Positions 25,567-35,296 of a stretch of DNA of 64,000 nt are shown piece by piece. The translations under genes were made by a program, and so were the position numbers. Each line of letters begins with the position of its first letter. Positions within the stretch are counted from its first letter, which is position 1. This DNA is from Kocuria rosea subsp. polaris. Its GTDB lineage: Bacteria > Actinomycetota > Actinomycetes > Actinomycetales > Micrococcaceae. The DNA is taken from positions 124,001 to 188,000 of the forward strand of contig NZ_LQBK01000006.1 in assembly GCF_001483755.1 (NCBI RefSeq), in the 5' to 3' direction. The notes under the pieces were generated by a model. It was given only the letters and a program-made list of their open reading frames with translations, was not told the DNA's origin and made no database searches.

Positions 25567-26085
25567 GTGAGCGAGCACAGCACCCCCGGACCCGACGACG
25601 ACCGGCGGCTGGCCGAGCTGATCGGCCCCGCCGTGGAGGAGTCGGGGCTGGTCCTGGAGGGCGTCGCGCTGAAGCCGACCGGCACCGGCCTCGTGCTGCA
25701 GGTGCTCGTGGACCTCCCGGAGGACAGCACGGCCAGCGTGGACATCGACCGGATCGCCACGGTCTCCCGCGCCGTGTCCGAGCTCCTCGACCGCACGGAC
25801 CCCGTGCCGGGCTCCGCCTACGAGCTGGAGGTCTCCTCCCCGGGGGCCACCCGGGAGCTCACGGCGCCGCGGCACTGGCGGCGCTCGATCGGCCGGCTGG
25901 TGCGCGTCATCCCGGTGGAGGGCGAGAAGTTCACGGCCCGTCTGCTCGAGGTGGAGCCGGACGGCGTGGTCCTGCAGCGCAGCCACCAGGTGAAGAAGGG
26001 CATGCCGCCCCGGCTGCTGGACCCGGAGCGCTGGGCCTTCGACGCCGTGCGCCGCGCCAAGGTGGAGGTCGAGTTCACGGACTGA
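25567..26085 (+). CDS. rimP: Ribosome maturation factor RimP
   Basis: Assists 30S subunit assembly. The 172-residue protein has the N-terminal fold with VVEESGLVLEGV-like sequence and LQVLVDLPED, the ELEVSSPGATRELTAPRHW motif near 97-115 that marks the family, and the C-terminal SH3-like domain ending KVEVEFTD. GTG 25567 follows GAGGAGA. It leads the rimP-nusA-ylxR-infB-rbfA-truB group. Confidence 0.94.
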   Translation: MSEHSTPGPDDDRRLAELIGPAVEESGLVLEGVALKPTGTGLVLQVLVDLPEDSTASVDIDRIATVSRAVSELLDRTDPVPGSAYELEVSSPGATRELTAPRHWRRSIGRLVRVIPVEGEKFTARLLEVEPDGVVLQRSHQVKKGMPPRLLDPERWAFDAVRRAKVEVEFTD

Positions 26086-26111
26086 CGGCCCGCCCGGACC
26101 CGGCACGAGTG

Positions 26112-26117
26112 TAAGAT
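26112..26117 (+). promoter_or_regulatory. Possible nusA promoter -10 TAAGAT
   Basis: TAAGAT lies 27 bases after the rimP stop and 159 before nusA. A 10-bp perfect hairpin (CCGCGGCGCC, 26130-26153) follows in the predicted leader. Confidence 0.45.
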
Positions 26118-26275
26118 GTGCCGTTGACGCCGCGGCGCCCACCGGCGCCGCGGTCCGCAGTGCGACGACCACCGGGTGCGACGACGATCGTGCGAGCACG
26201 ACCCGTGACGGCGCCCCGTCATCCCCGACGGCGTGCCGCTCCGCCCCCGGGGTCGAGAGGTGAGGAAGGCCGGAC

Positions 26276-27256
26276 ATGGACATCGATATGAGCACCCTCC
26301 GACTGCTGGAGCGTGAGCGCGACATCCCCGTGGACCTGCTCATCCCCACCATCGAGCAGGCCCTCCTGCTGGCGTACCACAAGACCGCCGGCGCGCTCCC
26401 GGGCGCGCGCGCGGAGATCGAGCGCAGGACCGGCCACGTGACCATCTGGGCCCCCGAGCTGGACGAGGACGGCGAGGCGGTCGGGGAGTTCGACGACACC
26501 CCGGCCGGCTTCGGGCGGATCGCCGCCTCCACGGCGCGCCAGGTCATCCTCCAGCGGCTGCGCGACGTCGAGGACGACGCCGTGCTGGGCCACTTCAAGG
26601 GCCGCGAGGGCGAGATCGTCTCCGGGCAGATCCAGCAGGGGCACAACCCGCACATGGTCCAGGTGGACCTGGGCACCGTGGAGGGCGTGCTGCCCCCGCA
26701 CGAGCAGGCCCCCGGCGAGAAGTACCCCCACGGCGCCCGCATCCGCGCGTTCGTCGTCGAAGTCAAGCGCGGCATGAAGGGCCCCTCGATCACGCTGTCC
26801 CGCTCCCACCCGGACCTGGTGCGCCGCCTGTTCGAGATGGAGGTGCCGGAGATCGCCGACGGCACCGTGGAGATCATGGCCGTGGCCCGCGAGGCCGGGC
26901 ACCGCACGAAGATCGCCGTGCGCGCCACCCAGGCCGGGATCAACGCCAAGGGCGCCTGCATCGGGGAGATGGGCTCCCGCGTGCGCGCCGTGATGAACGA
27001 GCTGCACGACGAGAAGATCGACATCGTCGACTGGTCGGACGACCCCGCCCGGTGCATCGCCAACGCGCTGTCCCCGGCCAAGGTGTCCCGGGTGAGCGTG
27101 CTCGACGAGCGGGCCCGCTCGTCCCGCGCCGTCGTCCCCGACACCCAGCTGTCCCTGGCCATCGGCAAGGAGGGGCAGAACGCCCGCCTGGCCGCGAAGC
27201 TCACCGGCTGGAAGATCGACATCGTCCCCGAGTCGAAGGCCGCCGAGCGCGGCTGA
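26276..27256 (+). CDS. nusA: Transcription termination/antitermination factor NusA
   Basis: RNA-polymerase-bound elongation factor. The 326-residue protein has the N-terminal domain ([20 protein letters not shown]), an S1 domain ([20 protein letters not shown], residues about 115-185), then two KH domains with [18 protein letters not shown] and [19 protein letters not shown]. It lacks the C-terminal acidic repeats of E. coli NusA, as is normal for actinobacteria. ATG 26276 is preceded by GAGGTGAGGAAGG. Confidence 0.96.
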   Translation: MDIDMSTLRLLERERDIPVDLLIPTIEQALLLAYHKTAGALPGARAEIERRTGHVTIWAPELDEDGEAVGEFDDTPAGFGRIAASTARQVILQRLRDVEDDAVLGHFKGREGEIVSGQIQQGHNPHMVQVDLGTVEGVLPPHEQAPGEKYPHGARIRAFVVEVKRGMKGPSITLSRSHPDLVRRLFEMEVPEIADGTVEIMAVAREAGHRTKIAVRATQAGINAKGACIGEMGSRVRAVMNELHDEKIDIVDWSDDPARCIANALSPAKVSRVSVLDERARSSRAVVPDTQLSLAIGKEGQNARLAAKLTGWKIDIVPESKAAERG

Positions 27257-27281
27257 GACCGGCCCCGGCGCGGGCCCGGCG

Positions 27282-27310
27282 CGGGCCCCGGCGCCCCGCA
27301 CCGGGGCCCG
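27282..27310 (+). terminator. Hairpin between nusA and ylxR
   Basis: CGGGCCCCGG pairs perfectly with CCGGGGCCCG across a nine-base loop, 25 bases after nusA. It is followed by a new -10 (TAGACT, 27360-27365). Confidence 0.5.
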
Positions 27311-27359
27311 TCCCGGGATCCCGCGCGCGCCCGGTTTCGGCCCAGGGCGGTCCCCGGGA

Positions 27360-27365
27360 TAGACT
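27360..27365 (+). promoter_or_regulatory. ylxR promoter -10 TAGACT
   Basis: TAGACT preceded by GGGA, 101 bases before the ylxR start and after the nusA hairpin, suggests an internal promoter of the operon. Confidence 0.45.
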
Positions 27366-27465
27366 GGACAGCGGTCAGACCGTTGGTGGTCCCTGTCCGG
27401 CGCCGGCTCCCGGCCCGCACGGGACGTCCCCGACGTCCCGGCGCGAGACGAGGAGTGCGGAGCGA

Positions 27466-27747
27466 GTGAGTGCAGACTCCCGTCGCACGTGCATCGGATG
27501 CCGGACCACCGAACACCCTGACCAGCTCGTACGTGTGGTGACCGAACCGACCGACGGCGGCCTCCGGGCCGTGGTCGACCGGACGGGGCGCCTCGGCGGT
27601 CGCGGAGCCTGGCTCCACCCCTCCCACGAGTGCCTGGACACGGCCCTGCGCCGGCGCGCCTTCCGGCGCGCGTTCCGGGCGGTCGTGGACACGGAGGCGG
27701 TCGCCCCCGGACTGGACGCCCTGCTGTCCACGAGGGCAGCCCCGTGA
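27466..27747 (+). CDS. ylxR: YlxR family RNA-binding protein (RnpM-like)
   Basis: A 93-residue protein with the DUF448 signature: RRTCIGCRTTEHPDQLVRVV at residues 6-25, then GRLGGRGAWLHPSHECL and the Arg-rich RRRAFRRAFR. The family was described as a nucleic-acid-binding protein encoded between nusA and infB, and the Bacillus member was recently reported to act on RNase P. GTG 27466 follows CGAGGAG. A 272-base gap with no gene separates it from infB. Confidence 0.9.
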   Translation: MSADSRRTCIGCRTTEHPDQLVRVVTEPTDGGLRAVVDRTGRLGGRGAWLHPSHECLDTALRRRAFRRAFRAVVDTEAVAPGLDALLSTRAAP

Positions 27748-28019
27748 CCGGGCGCACGAGTGCCGACCACAGCCGTCCCCGGACGGCAGCCCGCGCGGTC
27801 CGACCGGACCGGTGACCACGTCCGCACGCGGGTGCAGAACTGGAAAGCGAGTCAGAGAACCGATGGAAAACCGATGAGTGCCCAGCGATGAGTGCTTCGT
27901 TGTGCTCTGCCAACGGCCTCCCGCGACCCCGCGCCGTCCTCGACGGCCGACGCTCCGGGAGCCTCAACGGAAAATAAGTGGTTCGTGCCTGTTTCGGTGC
28001 GGACCGAGACAGGAGAGAA

Positions 28020-30872
28020 GTGGCCAAGCCCCGCGTTCACGAGCTCGCGAAAGAGCTCGGAATAACGTCCAAGGAAGCGATTTCCACGCTTCAGACCCTG
28101 GGTGAGTTCGTCCGAGGCGCGTCCTCGACCGTCGAGCCGCCCGTCGCCAAGAAGCTGCGCTCGGCCCTCGCCGGCAGGGCGGAGAAGTCCGCCACGGCCG
28201 CCGCTGCGCCGGCCGGCAGGCCCGCGCCGAAGCCCAGCACGTCGTCCAAGCCCGGCAGCGCCGCGCCCGCCCCGGGCCCGGCTGCCGCCAAGCCCGCCGG
28301 GAAGCCGGCGGAGAAGGCGCCCGAGAAGGCCGCCGAGCAGAAGCCCGCCGAGCAGAAGCCGGCCGAGCAGGCGCCCGAGCAGAAGCCTGCGGAGCAGGCC
28401 CCGCAGCGCCCGGCGTCCCCGGGCGCCAAGGCACCCGCCCCGGGCCCGCGCCCGGGCAACAACCCGTTCGCCAGCCAGCAGGGCATGGGCCGCAGCGGGG
28501 CGCCCCGTCCGGGCTCCGCCGCGCCGCGCCCCGGCGGCACCGCGCCCCGTCCGGGCTCGGCCGCGCCGCGCCCCGGCGCACCCCGCCCGGCGGGCCCCCG
28601 CCCGGGCAACAACCCGTTCGCCGCCCAGCAGGGCATGCGCTCGGGCCGTCCCGAGCGCCAGGGCGGTCCCCGTCCCCAGGGCCAGGGCGGACCTCGTCCG
28701 CAGGGCCAGGGTCAGGGCGGTCCCCGTCCGCAGGGCCAGGGCGGACCCCGTCCCCAGGGCGGTCCCCGTCCCGGTGGGGCGCGCCCCAGCCCGAACATGA
28801 TGCCCGGCCACACCACCGGCGTGGCCCCGATCGGCTCGCGGCCGGCCGGCGGCGGCGCCGGTCCGCGCCGCGGCGGTCCCGGCGGCGGGGGCGGGTTCTC
28901 CCGTCCCGGCGGCGGCCCCGGCCGCGGCGGCCGCGGCGGCACCCAGGGCGCCTTCGGGCGCGGCGGCGCCCGCGGCAAGCAGCGCAAGTCGAAGCGGGCG
29001 AAGCGCCAGGAGCTCGAGCAGATGAAGGCCCCGTCCGTCGGCGGCGTCTCCGTGCCCCACGGCGACGGCACCACGGTCGTGCGGCTGCGCCGCGGCGCGT
29101 CCCTGACGGACTTCGCCGAGAAGATCAACGCGAACCCGGCCTCCCTCGTCACGGTGCTCATCCACCTCGGCGAGATGGCCACGCAGACGCAGTCCCTCGA
29201 CGAGGAGACCTTCCAGCTGCTGGGTGCCGAGCTCGGGTACAGGATCCAGGTGGTCTCGCCGGAGGACGAGGAGCGGGAGCTCTTCGAGTCCTTCGACATC
29301 GACCTGGAGGCCGAGGCCGCGGCCGAGGGCGACGACGTCCTGGAGGCGCGCCCGCCGGTCGTCACCGTCATGGGCCACGTCGACCACGGCAAGACCCGCC
29401 TGCTCGACGCCATCCGGAACACGAAGGTGACCGAGGGCGAGGCCGGCGGCATCACCCAGCACATCGGCGCCTACCAGATCAGCACCGAGCTGGACGGCCA
29501 GGAGCGGCAGATCACGTTCATCGACACCCCGGGCCACGAGGCGTTCACCGCCATGCGTGCCCGTGGTGCGCAGGTGACGGACATCGCCGTGCTCGTGGTC
29601 GCCGCGGACGACGGCGTCATGCCGCAGACGGTCGAGGCGCTCAACCACGCCCAGGCCGCCGGTGTGCCGATCGTGGTGGCGGTCAACAAGATCGACAAGC
29701 CCGAGGCGAACCCGGACAAGATCCGCGGCCAGCTCACCGAGTACGGCCTGGTCCCCGAGGAGTACGGCGGCGACACCATGTTCGTCGACGTCTCCGCGCG
29801 CCAGGACCTCAACATCGACGAGCTGCTGGACGCGATCGTGCTGACCGCGGACGGCGCCCTCGAGCTGCAGGCGAACCCGAACAAGGATGCCCGCGGCGTG
29901 GCCATCGAGGCGAACCTGGACAAGGGCCGCGGTGCGGTCTCGACCGTGCTCGTGCAGTCCGGCACGCTGCGCGTCGGCGACGCGATCGTCGCCGGCGCCG
30001 CGTACGGCCGCGTGCGCGCCATGTTCGACGAGAACGGCCAGGCCGTCGACGAGGCCGGTCCCTCGCGCCCCGTGCAGGTGCTGGGCCTGGACTCCGTGCC
30101 CCGGGCCGGCGACACGTTCCTCTCCACCCCGGAGGAGCGCACCGCGCGCCAGATCGCCGAGAAGCGCCAGGCGGCGGACCGCAACGCCCTGCTCGCCAAG
30201 CGCCGCAAGCGGATCACGCTCGAGTCCTTCGACGAGGCCGTGGCCGCCGGCAAGATCGACACGCTCAACCTCATCATCAAGGGCGACGTGTCCGGTGCCG
30301 TGGAGGCGCTCGAGGACTCGCTGCTCAAGATCGACGTGGGCGAGGAGGTCCAGCTGCGCGTCATCCACCGCGGTGTCGGCGCGATCACGCAGAACGACGT
30401 CAACCTGGCGACCGTGGACAACGCGATCATCATCGGCTTCAACGTCCGTCCCGCCGAGCGCGTGACGGAGCTGGCCGACCGCGAGGGCGTCGAGATGAAG
30501 TTCTACTCGGTGATCTACAACGCCATCGACGACGTCGAGAGCGCGCTCAAGGGCATGCTCAAGCCGGAGTACGAGGAGGTGGAGCTCGGCACCGCCGAGA
30601 TCCGCGAGGTCTACCGGTCCTCCAAGTGGGGCAACATCGCCGGTGCCTACATCACCAAGGGCACCATCCGGCGCAACGCCAAGGCCCGGCTCGTCCGGGA
30701 CGGCAGCGTCGTGGCGGACAACCTCACGATCGACTCGCTGCGCCGGTTCAAGGACGACGCGACCGAGGTCCGCGAGGGCTACGAGTGCGGTATCGGGCTC
30801 GGCTCCTTCAACGACATCCACGAGGGCGACCTCATCGAGACGTGGGAGATGCGCGAGAAGCCGCGCGCCTGA
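28020..30872 (+). CDS. infB: Translation initiation factor IF-2
   Basis: GTPase that places initiator tRNA on the 30S subunit. GTG 28020 with AGGAGAGAA upstream gives 950 residues. Residues 1-50 are an IF2_N domain ([20 protein letters not shown]). A long disordered linker rich in Ala/Pro/Gly/Arg (about 55-340) contains repeated PRPQGQGG units and two copies of an [12 protein letters not shown] block. A second IF2_N domain precedes the G domain: G1 GHVDHGKT near 451, G3 DTPGHEAF, G4 NKID near 555. The domains after that are complete, ending [11 protein letters not shown]. Confidence 0.96.
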   Translation: MAKPRVHELAKELGITSKEAISTLQTLGEFVRGASSTVEPPVAKKLRSALAGRAEKSATAAAAPAGRPAPKPSTSSKPGSAAPAPGPAAAKPAGKPAEKAPEKAAEQKPAEQKPAEQAPEQKPAEQAPQRPASPGAKAPAPGPRPGNNPFASQQGMGRSGAPRPGSAAPRPGGTAPRPGSAAPRPGAPRPAGPRPGNNPFAAQQGMRSGRPERQGGPRPQGQGGPRPQGQGQGGPRPQGQGGPRPQGGPRPGGARPSPNMMPGHTTGVAPIGSRPAGGGAGPRRGGPGGGGGFSRPGGGPGRGGRGGTQGAFGRGGARGKQRKSKRAKRQELEQMKAPSVGGVSVPHGDGTTVVRLRRGASLTDFAEKINANPASLVTVLIHLGEMATQTQSLDEETFQLLGAELGYRIQVVSPEDEERELFESFDIDLEAEAAAEGDDVLEARPPVVTVMGHVDHGKTRLLDAIRNTKVTEGEAGGITQHIGAYQISTELDGQERQITFIDTPGHEAFTAMRARGAQVTDIAVLVVAADDGVMPQTVEALNHAQAAGVPIVVAVNKIDKPEANPDKIRGQLTEYGLVPEEYGGDTMFVDVSARQDLNIDELLDAIVLTADGALELQANPNKDARGVAIEANLDKGRGAVSTVLVQSGTLRVGDAIVAGAAYGRVRAMFDENGQAVDEAGPSRPVQVLGLDSVPRAGDTFLSTPEERTARQIAEKRQAADRNALLAKRRKRITLESFDEAVAAGKIDTLNLIIKGDVSGAVEALEDSLLKIDVGEEVQLRVIHRGVGAITQNDVNLATVDNAIIIGFNVRPAERVTELADREGVEMKFYSVIYNAIDDVESALKGMLKPEYEEVELGTAEIREVYRSSKWGNIAGAYITKGTIRRNAKARLVRDGSVVADNLTIDSLRRFKDDATEVREGYECGIGLGSFNDIHEGDLIETWEMREKPRA

Positions 30873-30908
30873 CCCGTCCCGCGTCCCGCGCCCCGCGCGC
30901 GGGACGCC

Positions 30909-30951
30909 CGCGGCGGCACGGGCGGGCCCAGCGCCCGCCCGTGCCGCCGCG
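30909..30951 (+). terminator. Long hairpin between infB and rbfA
   Basis: A perfect 19-bp inverted repeat (starting CGCGGCGGCACGGGC) closes a CCAGC loop, 36 bases after infB and 51 bases before rbfA. No U-tract follows. Probably a processing/stabilising or partial-termination element inside the operon. Confidence 0.65.
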
Positions 30952-31001
30952 ACCCTTCCAGCACCGCTTCGTGCACCGTCCCGACCCGAGGAGCATCCAC
31001 C

Positions 31002-31451
31002 ATGGCTGACGCAGCACGCGCCGCCCGACTCGCCGACCGGATCAAGGTCGTCGTGGCCCAGGCGCTCGAGCGCCGGGTCAAGGACCCCCGGCTGGGCTTC
31101 GTGACCATCACGGACGCCCGCGTCACCAACGACCTCCAGCACGCCACCCTGTACTACACGGTGTTCGGCACCGCGGAGGAGCAGGAGAGCACCCGCGCCG
31201 CCCTGGAGTCCGCCAAGGGCGTCCTGCGCAGCGAGGTCGGCCGCAACATCACGGCCCGCCTGACGCCCACGCTGACCTTCGTCCCCGACGAGATCCCGGT
31301 CAACGCCTCGCACCTCGAGGAGGTGCTGCGCGCGGCCAAGGAGAAGGACGCCCAGGTCGCGGCCCAGGCGGCCGGCGCCAGCTGGGCCGCGGGGGAGGAC
31401 CCCTACCGGAAGCCGGCCGAGGAGGACGACGAGTCCTCCCGGGACCGCTGA
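31002..31451 (+). CDS. rbfA: Ribosome-binding factor A
   Basis: Late 30S maturation factor needed for 16S rRNA processing. The 149-residue protein shows the KH-like fold: ARLADRIKVVVAQALERRVK at the start, DPRLGFVTITDARVTNDLQH, YYTVFG and the family LTPTLTFVPDEI segment. The last 35 residues are acidic and variable. ATG 31002 follows GAGGAGC. It lies between infB and truB as usual. Confidence 0.95.
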   Translation: MADAARAARLADRIKVVVAQALERRVKDPRLGFVTITDARVTNDLQHATLYYTVFGTAEEQESTRAALESAKGVLRSEVGRNITARLTPTLTFVPDEIPVNASHLEEVLRAAKEKDAQVAAQAAGASWAAGEDPYRKPAEEDDESSRDR

Positions 31452-31472
31452 GCGGGCGGAGGCACCGGGGAA

Positions 31473-32513
31473 GTGACCCGCACGAAGCCTGACGTCCCGA
31501 GCCCGGACCCGTCCCTGCCGACGCCGTCCGGGCTCGTGGTCGTGGACAAGCCCGCCGGCTGGACCAGCCACGACGTCGTCGCCCGCGCCCGGCGCCTCGC
31601 GGGCACCCGCAAGGTCGGCCACGCCGGGACCCTGGACCCCATGGCCACCGGCGTCCTGGTCCTCGGCGTGGACCGTGCCACCCGCCTCCTGACCTGGGTC
31701 GTCGGGCGGGACAAGACGTACGCCGCGACGATCCGGCTCGGCCTGACCACCGTCACCGACGACGCCGAGGGCGAGGTCCTCGACGTCGCCGGCCCCGGAG
31801 CCGTCGCCGCCGTGGACGAGGACGCGGTGGCCGCCGGCGTCGCCCGGCTCACCGGTGACCTCCAGCAGGTCCCCGCGAAGGTCAGCGCCATCAAGGTCGA
31901 GGGCCGGCGCGCCTACGCGCAGGTCCGGGCCGGGCAGGACGTCGAGCTCGCCGCCCGCCCCGTCACCGTGTCCGAGTTCGCCGTGCACCGGCTGGTGCGG
32001 ACCCGCGACGACGCCGGGCGCGACGTCCTCGACGTCGACGTCACCGTGACCTGCAGCTCCGGCACCTACGTCCGGGCCCTGGCCCGGGACCTCGGCGCCG
32101 ACCTCGGGGTCGGCGGCCACCTGACCGCCCTGCGCCGGACCCGGGTGGGCGCGTGGGGCCTCGAGGACGCCTCGACCCTCGAGGAGCTCGCCGCGGAGGT
32201 GGCCGCCGGCCGCCGGCTGCCCGTGACGAGCCTCGAGGACGCCGCGGCGGGACTGTTCCCCGTCCGCCGGCTGACGGCGGCCGAGGCCGAGGACGTCGCC
32301 CACGGCCGCCGGATCGGCGCCAGCACTGCGGACCCCGGTGCGGGTCCGCTCGACAACGAGGCCGTCACGGGCGGCTTCGCCCCTGACGGGCGGCTCGTGG
32401 CCCTGCTCTCGGACCGCGGCCACCGCGGGGAGCGCACCGCCAAGCCCGTGCTCGTCTTCCTGCCCGGGGAGCGGTTTCCCGGGCCGCCGGGGACCCCGCC
32501 GGGGGAGCGCTGA
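31473..32513 (+). CDS. truB: tRNA pseudouridine-55 synthase
   Basis: Makes pseudouridine 55 in the T-loop of tRNAs. The 346-residue protein contains GLVVVDKPAGWTSHDVVARA near residue 16, the catalytic motif VGHAGTLDPMATGVL (Asp nucleophile), and AKVSAIKVEGRRAYAQVRAG. A C-terminal extension follows a PUA-like region. GTG 31473 follows GGGGAA. Its stop TGA overlaps the ATG of the next gene. Confidence 0.95.
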   Translation: MTRTKPDVPSPDPSLPTPSGLVVVDKPAGWTSHDVVARARRLAGTRKVGHAGTLDPMATGVLVLGVDRATRLLTWVVGRDKTYAATIRLGLTTVTDDAEGEVLDVAGPGAVAAVDEDAVAAGVARLTGDLQQVPAKVSAIKVEGRRAYAQVRAGQDVELAARPVTVSEFAVHRLVRTRDDAGRDVLDVDVTVTCSSGTYVRALARDLGADLGVGGHLTALRRTRVGAWGLEDASTLEELAAEVAAGRRLPVTSLEDAAAGLFPVRRLTAAEAEDVAHGRRIGASTADPGAGPLDNEAVTGGFAPDGRLVALLSDRGHRGERTAKPVLVFLPGERFPGPPGTPPGER

Positions 32514-32884
32514 TGCTGTGGGGCTACGACGGCTGGTTCTGGGCCGCGGTGCTGCTGGGCGGCCTCTCCTTCCTGGTGTGCGCCGTGCAGGCCGTGCGCG
32601 GACGGCGGCCCGACGACTGGACCCAGGGCTCCGTGCTGCTGCTCGAGGCGTTCCTGCTCGTCCACGCGGTGGGCACGGTGGTCATGCACGTGCTGGGTCC
32701 GGGGCCCACCGGTTCGGCCCTCGAGCACTGGGGCTACCTCCTGACCGCGCTGCTCGTCCCGGCGGGCACCTTCGTGTGGTCGCTCGTGGAGCGCTCGAGC
32801 TGGTCCAACTGGGTGCTCGCGGCCGCGGGCCCCGTGGTGGCGATCATGGTCTACCGCATGAACTTCATCTGGTACTACCAGTGA
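32513..32884 (+). CDS. Four-helix hypothetical membrane protein
   Basis: A 123-residue protein starting at ATG 32513, which overlaps the truB stop (TGATG), so translation is coupled. Four hydrophobic segments lie at about 6-24, 38-58, 68-88 and 95-115, with Trp at helix ends (YDGWFWAAVLLGG, WSLVERSSWSNWVLAAA). I do not name a family; similar small proteins follow truB in related actinobacteria, by memory only. It forms a pair with the next membrane protein. Confidence 0.7.
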   Translation: MLWGYDGWFWAAVLLGGLSFLVCAVQAVRGRRPDDWTQGSVLLLEAFLLVHAVGTVVMHVLGPGPTGSALEHWGYLLTALLVPAGTFVWSLVERSSWSNWVLAAAGPVVAIMVYRMNFIWYYQ

Positions 32885-32921
32885 GCCCGCGCACCGCCCC
32901 GACCCCGCAGGAGGCACCCCG

Positions 32922-33404
32922 ATGACGCACGACGCCCCGGAGAGCGGGCCCACCCGGCTGCAGCAGCGCTTCGGGCCGCGCGCCGGCACGGCGCGCGGCG
33001 ACCGCAAGTCCTCGGGCTTCGGGCGCCTGGTGGTCGTGGTCTACGCGGTCTTCTCCCTCTCGGCCGGTGTCCGCTCGCTGTACCAGATCCTGACCGGCTT
33101 CGGGACCGCGCCGCTGCCGTACCTGCTCTCCGCGTTCGCCGCGGCCGTCTACGTGGTGGCCACCGTGGCCCTCGCCCGGCCCGGCCCCCGGTGGCACCGA
33201 CTGGCCACGGCGGCCGTGGGCGTGGAGCTGCTCGGGGTGCTCGGCGTGGGGCTGCTCTCCGTGCTCGCCCCGGCCCTGTTCCCCGAGGCCAGCGTGTGGT
33301 CCCGCTTCGGGCAGGACTACGGCTACGTGCCGCTGGTGCTGCCGGTGGTCGGCCTCGCCTGGCTCCGCCGGTCCCGGCCCCGCGGCGGGGGCGCCCCGGC
33401 CTGA
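32922..33404 (+). CDS. Four-helix hypothetical membrane protein
   Basis: A 160-residue protein starting at ATG 32922 with GGAGG upstream. A polar N-terminus of 35 residues precedes four transmembrane segments (FGRLVVVVYAVFSLSAGVR, YLLSAFAAAVYVVATVALA, a third rich in Gly/Leu/Val, and YVPLVLPVVGLAWL). No recognised domain. It follows the previous membrane protein by 37 bases and is likely in the same transcript. Confidence 0.7.
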   Translation: MTHDAPESGPTRLQQRFGPRAGTARGDRKSSGFGRLVVVVYAVFSLSAGVRSLYQILTGFGTAPLPYLLSAFAAAVYVVATVALARPGPRWHRLATAAVGVELLGVLGVGLLSVLAPALFPEASVWSRFGQDYGYVPLVLPVVGLAWLRRSRPRGGGAPA

Positions 33405-33467
33405 CCGCCCGCCCCGCCCTGACCGCACGCCGGTCCTGCCCGGCGCGGCGCCCCGGCACGCACCGGG

Positions 33468-33473
33468 TAGGCT
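33468..33473 (+). promoter_or_regulatory. -10-like TAGGCT before the GNAT gene
   Basis: TAGGCT inside GGGTAGGCT, 54 bases before the GNAT start codon, suggests a separate promoter for the acetyltransferase gene. Confidence 0.35.
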
Positions 33474-33527
33474 CGGTCGCGGGCCGCAGCGCCCCGCGCC
33501 GCACGCCGTTCGAAAGGATTCCCGCCG

Positions 33528-34181
33528 ATGCCCGTACGCCCCGACGGCGCCGAGGACTACGACGTCCCCGTCCTCACCGACGGCACCGTGGTGCTGCGCC
33601 GGCTCGAGGAGCGCGACGTCCCGCAGCTGGCCCGCAACTGCGCGGACCCCGCGGCGGCGGAGTTCACCACCGTGCCGCTCGGCTACACGGAGGCGGACGC
33701 CCGCTGGTACGTCGAGGAGTTCGTCCCCGCGGCCTGGCGCGCCGGCCGCGAGTACAACTGGGCCGTGGCGGACGCCCGGACCGACCGCCTGCACGGGACG
33801 GTGGGGCTCAACGCCCTGCGCGGGACCACGGCCGACATCGGGCTCAACTTCGGCCCGCACGCCCGCGGCTCCGGCGCGGCGGAGGCCGCCTGCCGGCTGC
33901 TGCTCGAGCACGCGTTCGGGTCCCTGGGCCTCACCTATGCTTACTGGATGGCCAAGGTCCCCAACTGGGCCAGCCGCAAGCTCGCGTGGAGGCTCGGCTT
34001 CCGCTCCCCGGTGCGGATCGACGGGTTCATGGAGCAGCGCGGCGCCTCGGTGGACGCCTGGATCCTGACCCTCGGCGCGGAGGACCCCCGCACCCCGCAG
34101 ACCCAGTGGGACGGCCCGCCGTCCCCGTCCGCGGCGCCGGCGGAGGAGCCCGGCGGCCCGCACCGACCCGGCCCGCGCTGA
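33528..34181 (+). CDS. GNAT acetyltransferase, RimJ/RimL-like
   Basis: A 217-residue enzyme with the N-terminal strand TDGTVVLRRLEERDVPQLAR, the YTEADARWYVEEFVP segment and the acetyl-CoA region LNFGPHARGSGAAEAACRLL. The C-terminal half has KVPNWASRKLAWRLGFRSPV, typical of RimJ/RimL N-terminal acetyltransferases that modify ribosomal proteins or small molecules. The end is Pro-rich and variable. ATG 33528 is preceded by GAAAGGA. The substrate is not known. Confidence 0.82.
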   Translation: MPVRPDGAEDYDVPVLTDGTVVLRRLEERDVPQLARNCADPAAAEFTTVPLGYTEADARWYVEEFVPAAWRAGREYNWAVADARTDRLHGTVGLNALRGTTADIGLNFGPHARGSGAAEAACRLLLEHAFGSLGLTYAYWMAKVPNWASRKLAWRLGFRSPVRIDGFMEQRGASVDAWILTLGAEDPRTPQTQWDGPPSPSAAPAEEPGGPHRPGPR

Positions 34182-34227
34182 CGAGCCCCACCCGTACCTG
34201 CCTGTTGTCGTTCCTGCGAGGAGAACC

Positions 34228-35229
34228 GTGTTCCGCTGGCGAGATCTCTCTGACGTCCCCCCGGGCTTCGGCCCGTCGGTGGTCACCATCGGCAATTTCG
34301 ACGGCGTCCACCGGGGTCACCAGCGGGTGCTGTCCGAGCTCGTCGACGCGGCCCGCGAGCGGGGCTGGGCCTCGGTGGTCGTGACGTTCGACCCGCACCC
34401 CGCACAGGTGCACCGTCCCGGCAGCCACCCGGGACTGATCATGGGCACCGAGGACAAGCTGGACGCCCTCGAGCGGACCGGCGCGGACGCCGCCCTCGTG
34501 CTGGAGTACACCCTGCAGTTCGCGGACCAGTCCACGGAGCAGTTCGTGCTGAGCACCCTGGTGGGGCCGCTCGGCGCCCGCTGCCTCGTGGTGGGGGAGG
34601 ACACGCGCCTGGGCAAGGACAACACGGGCAACATCGACACGCTCCGGGAGCTGGGGGAGCGCCACGGCTTCGAGGTCCGGGTGGTCGACGACCTGCTCGA
34701 CGCGCTGCACGAGGAGCACCCGGAGCACGCCCCGGCCGTGACGACCGCGGGGGAGCGGCGCTGCTCCTCCACGTGGATCCGGGCCTGCCTGCAGGCGGGG
34801 GACGTGCGCGCGGCCGCCCGGCTGCTCGGGCGCCACCACCGGATGCGCGGGGAGGTGGTGCACGGGGCCGCCCGCGGGCGGGAGCTGGGCTATCCCACGG
34901 CCAACCTCTCCCCGGAGGCGGCCGGCTTCGTGCCCGCCGACGGGGTGTACGCCGGGTGGCTGGTCGACGCCTCCGGCACCCGCTGGCCCACCGCGATCTC
35001 CGTGGGGTCCAACCCGACCTTCGAGAACGTGCCCCGGCAGGTCGAGGCGCACGTCATCGACCGCCCCGAGGAGCGGGTCGAGGACTTCGACCTCTACGGC
35101 CAGGAGGTGGTCGTGGAGTTCGTCGCCCGGCTGCGCGGGATGGTCGCCTACGAGGGCGTGGACAAGCTCGTGGCGCAGATGGACGACGACGTCGAGCGCA
35201 CCCGGGGCATCCTGGCCGCCGAGGCCTGA
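34228..35229 (+). CDS. ribF: Bifunctional riboflavin kinase / FAD synthetase
   Basis: Converts riboflavin to FMN and FMN to FAD. The N-terminal nucleotidyltransferase domain has [19 protein letters not shown] (residues about 18-36) and [10 protein letters not shown]. The C-terminal kinase domain has [20 protein letters not shown] and [11 protein letters not shown]. The 333-residue length is normal. GTG 34228 follows GAGGAGAAC. ribF between truB and rpsO is the usual actinobacterial arrangement. Confidence 0.95.
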   Translation: MFRWRDLSDVPPGFGPSVVTIGNFDGVHRGHQRVLSELVDAARERGWASVVVTFDPHPAQVHRPGSHPGLIMGTEDKLDALERTGADAALVLEYTLQFADQSTEQFVLSTLVGPLGARCLVVGEDTRLGKDNTGNIDTLRELGERHGFEVRVVDDLLDALHEEHPEHAPAVTTAGERRCSSTWIRACLQAGDVRAAARLLGRHHRMRGEVVHGAARGRELGYPTANLSPEAAGFVPADGVYAGWLVDASGTRWPTAISVGSNPTFENVPRQVEAHVIDRPEERVEDFDLYGQEVVVEFVARLRGMVAYEGVDKLVAQMDDDVERTRGILAAEA

Positions 35230-35242
35230 GCCCCGGCGGCCC

Positions 35243-35272
35243 GCGCCGCCGCCCCGCACCGCCCGGCGGCGC
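35243..35272. terminator. Hairpin between convergent ribF and aldo/keto reductase genes
   Basis: GCGCCGCCG pairs with CGGCGGCGC over a 12-base loop in the 67-base gap. An alternative six-bp stem overlaps it. It could terminate both directions. Confidence 0.45.
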
Positions 35273-35296
35273 CCCCCTCGGCCGTGCCCGCGCCGG

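Noticed and set aside
27852-32423. Very long minus-strand open frame (over 1500 codons) opposite infB-rbfA-truB
   Set aside because: It is antisense to well-recognised genes and its Ala/Gly/Arg-rich translation has no domain; such frames are a by-product of GC-rich third codon positions.
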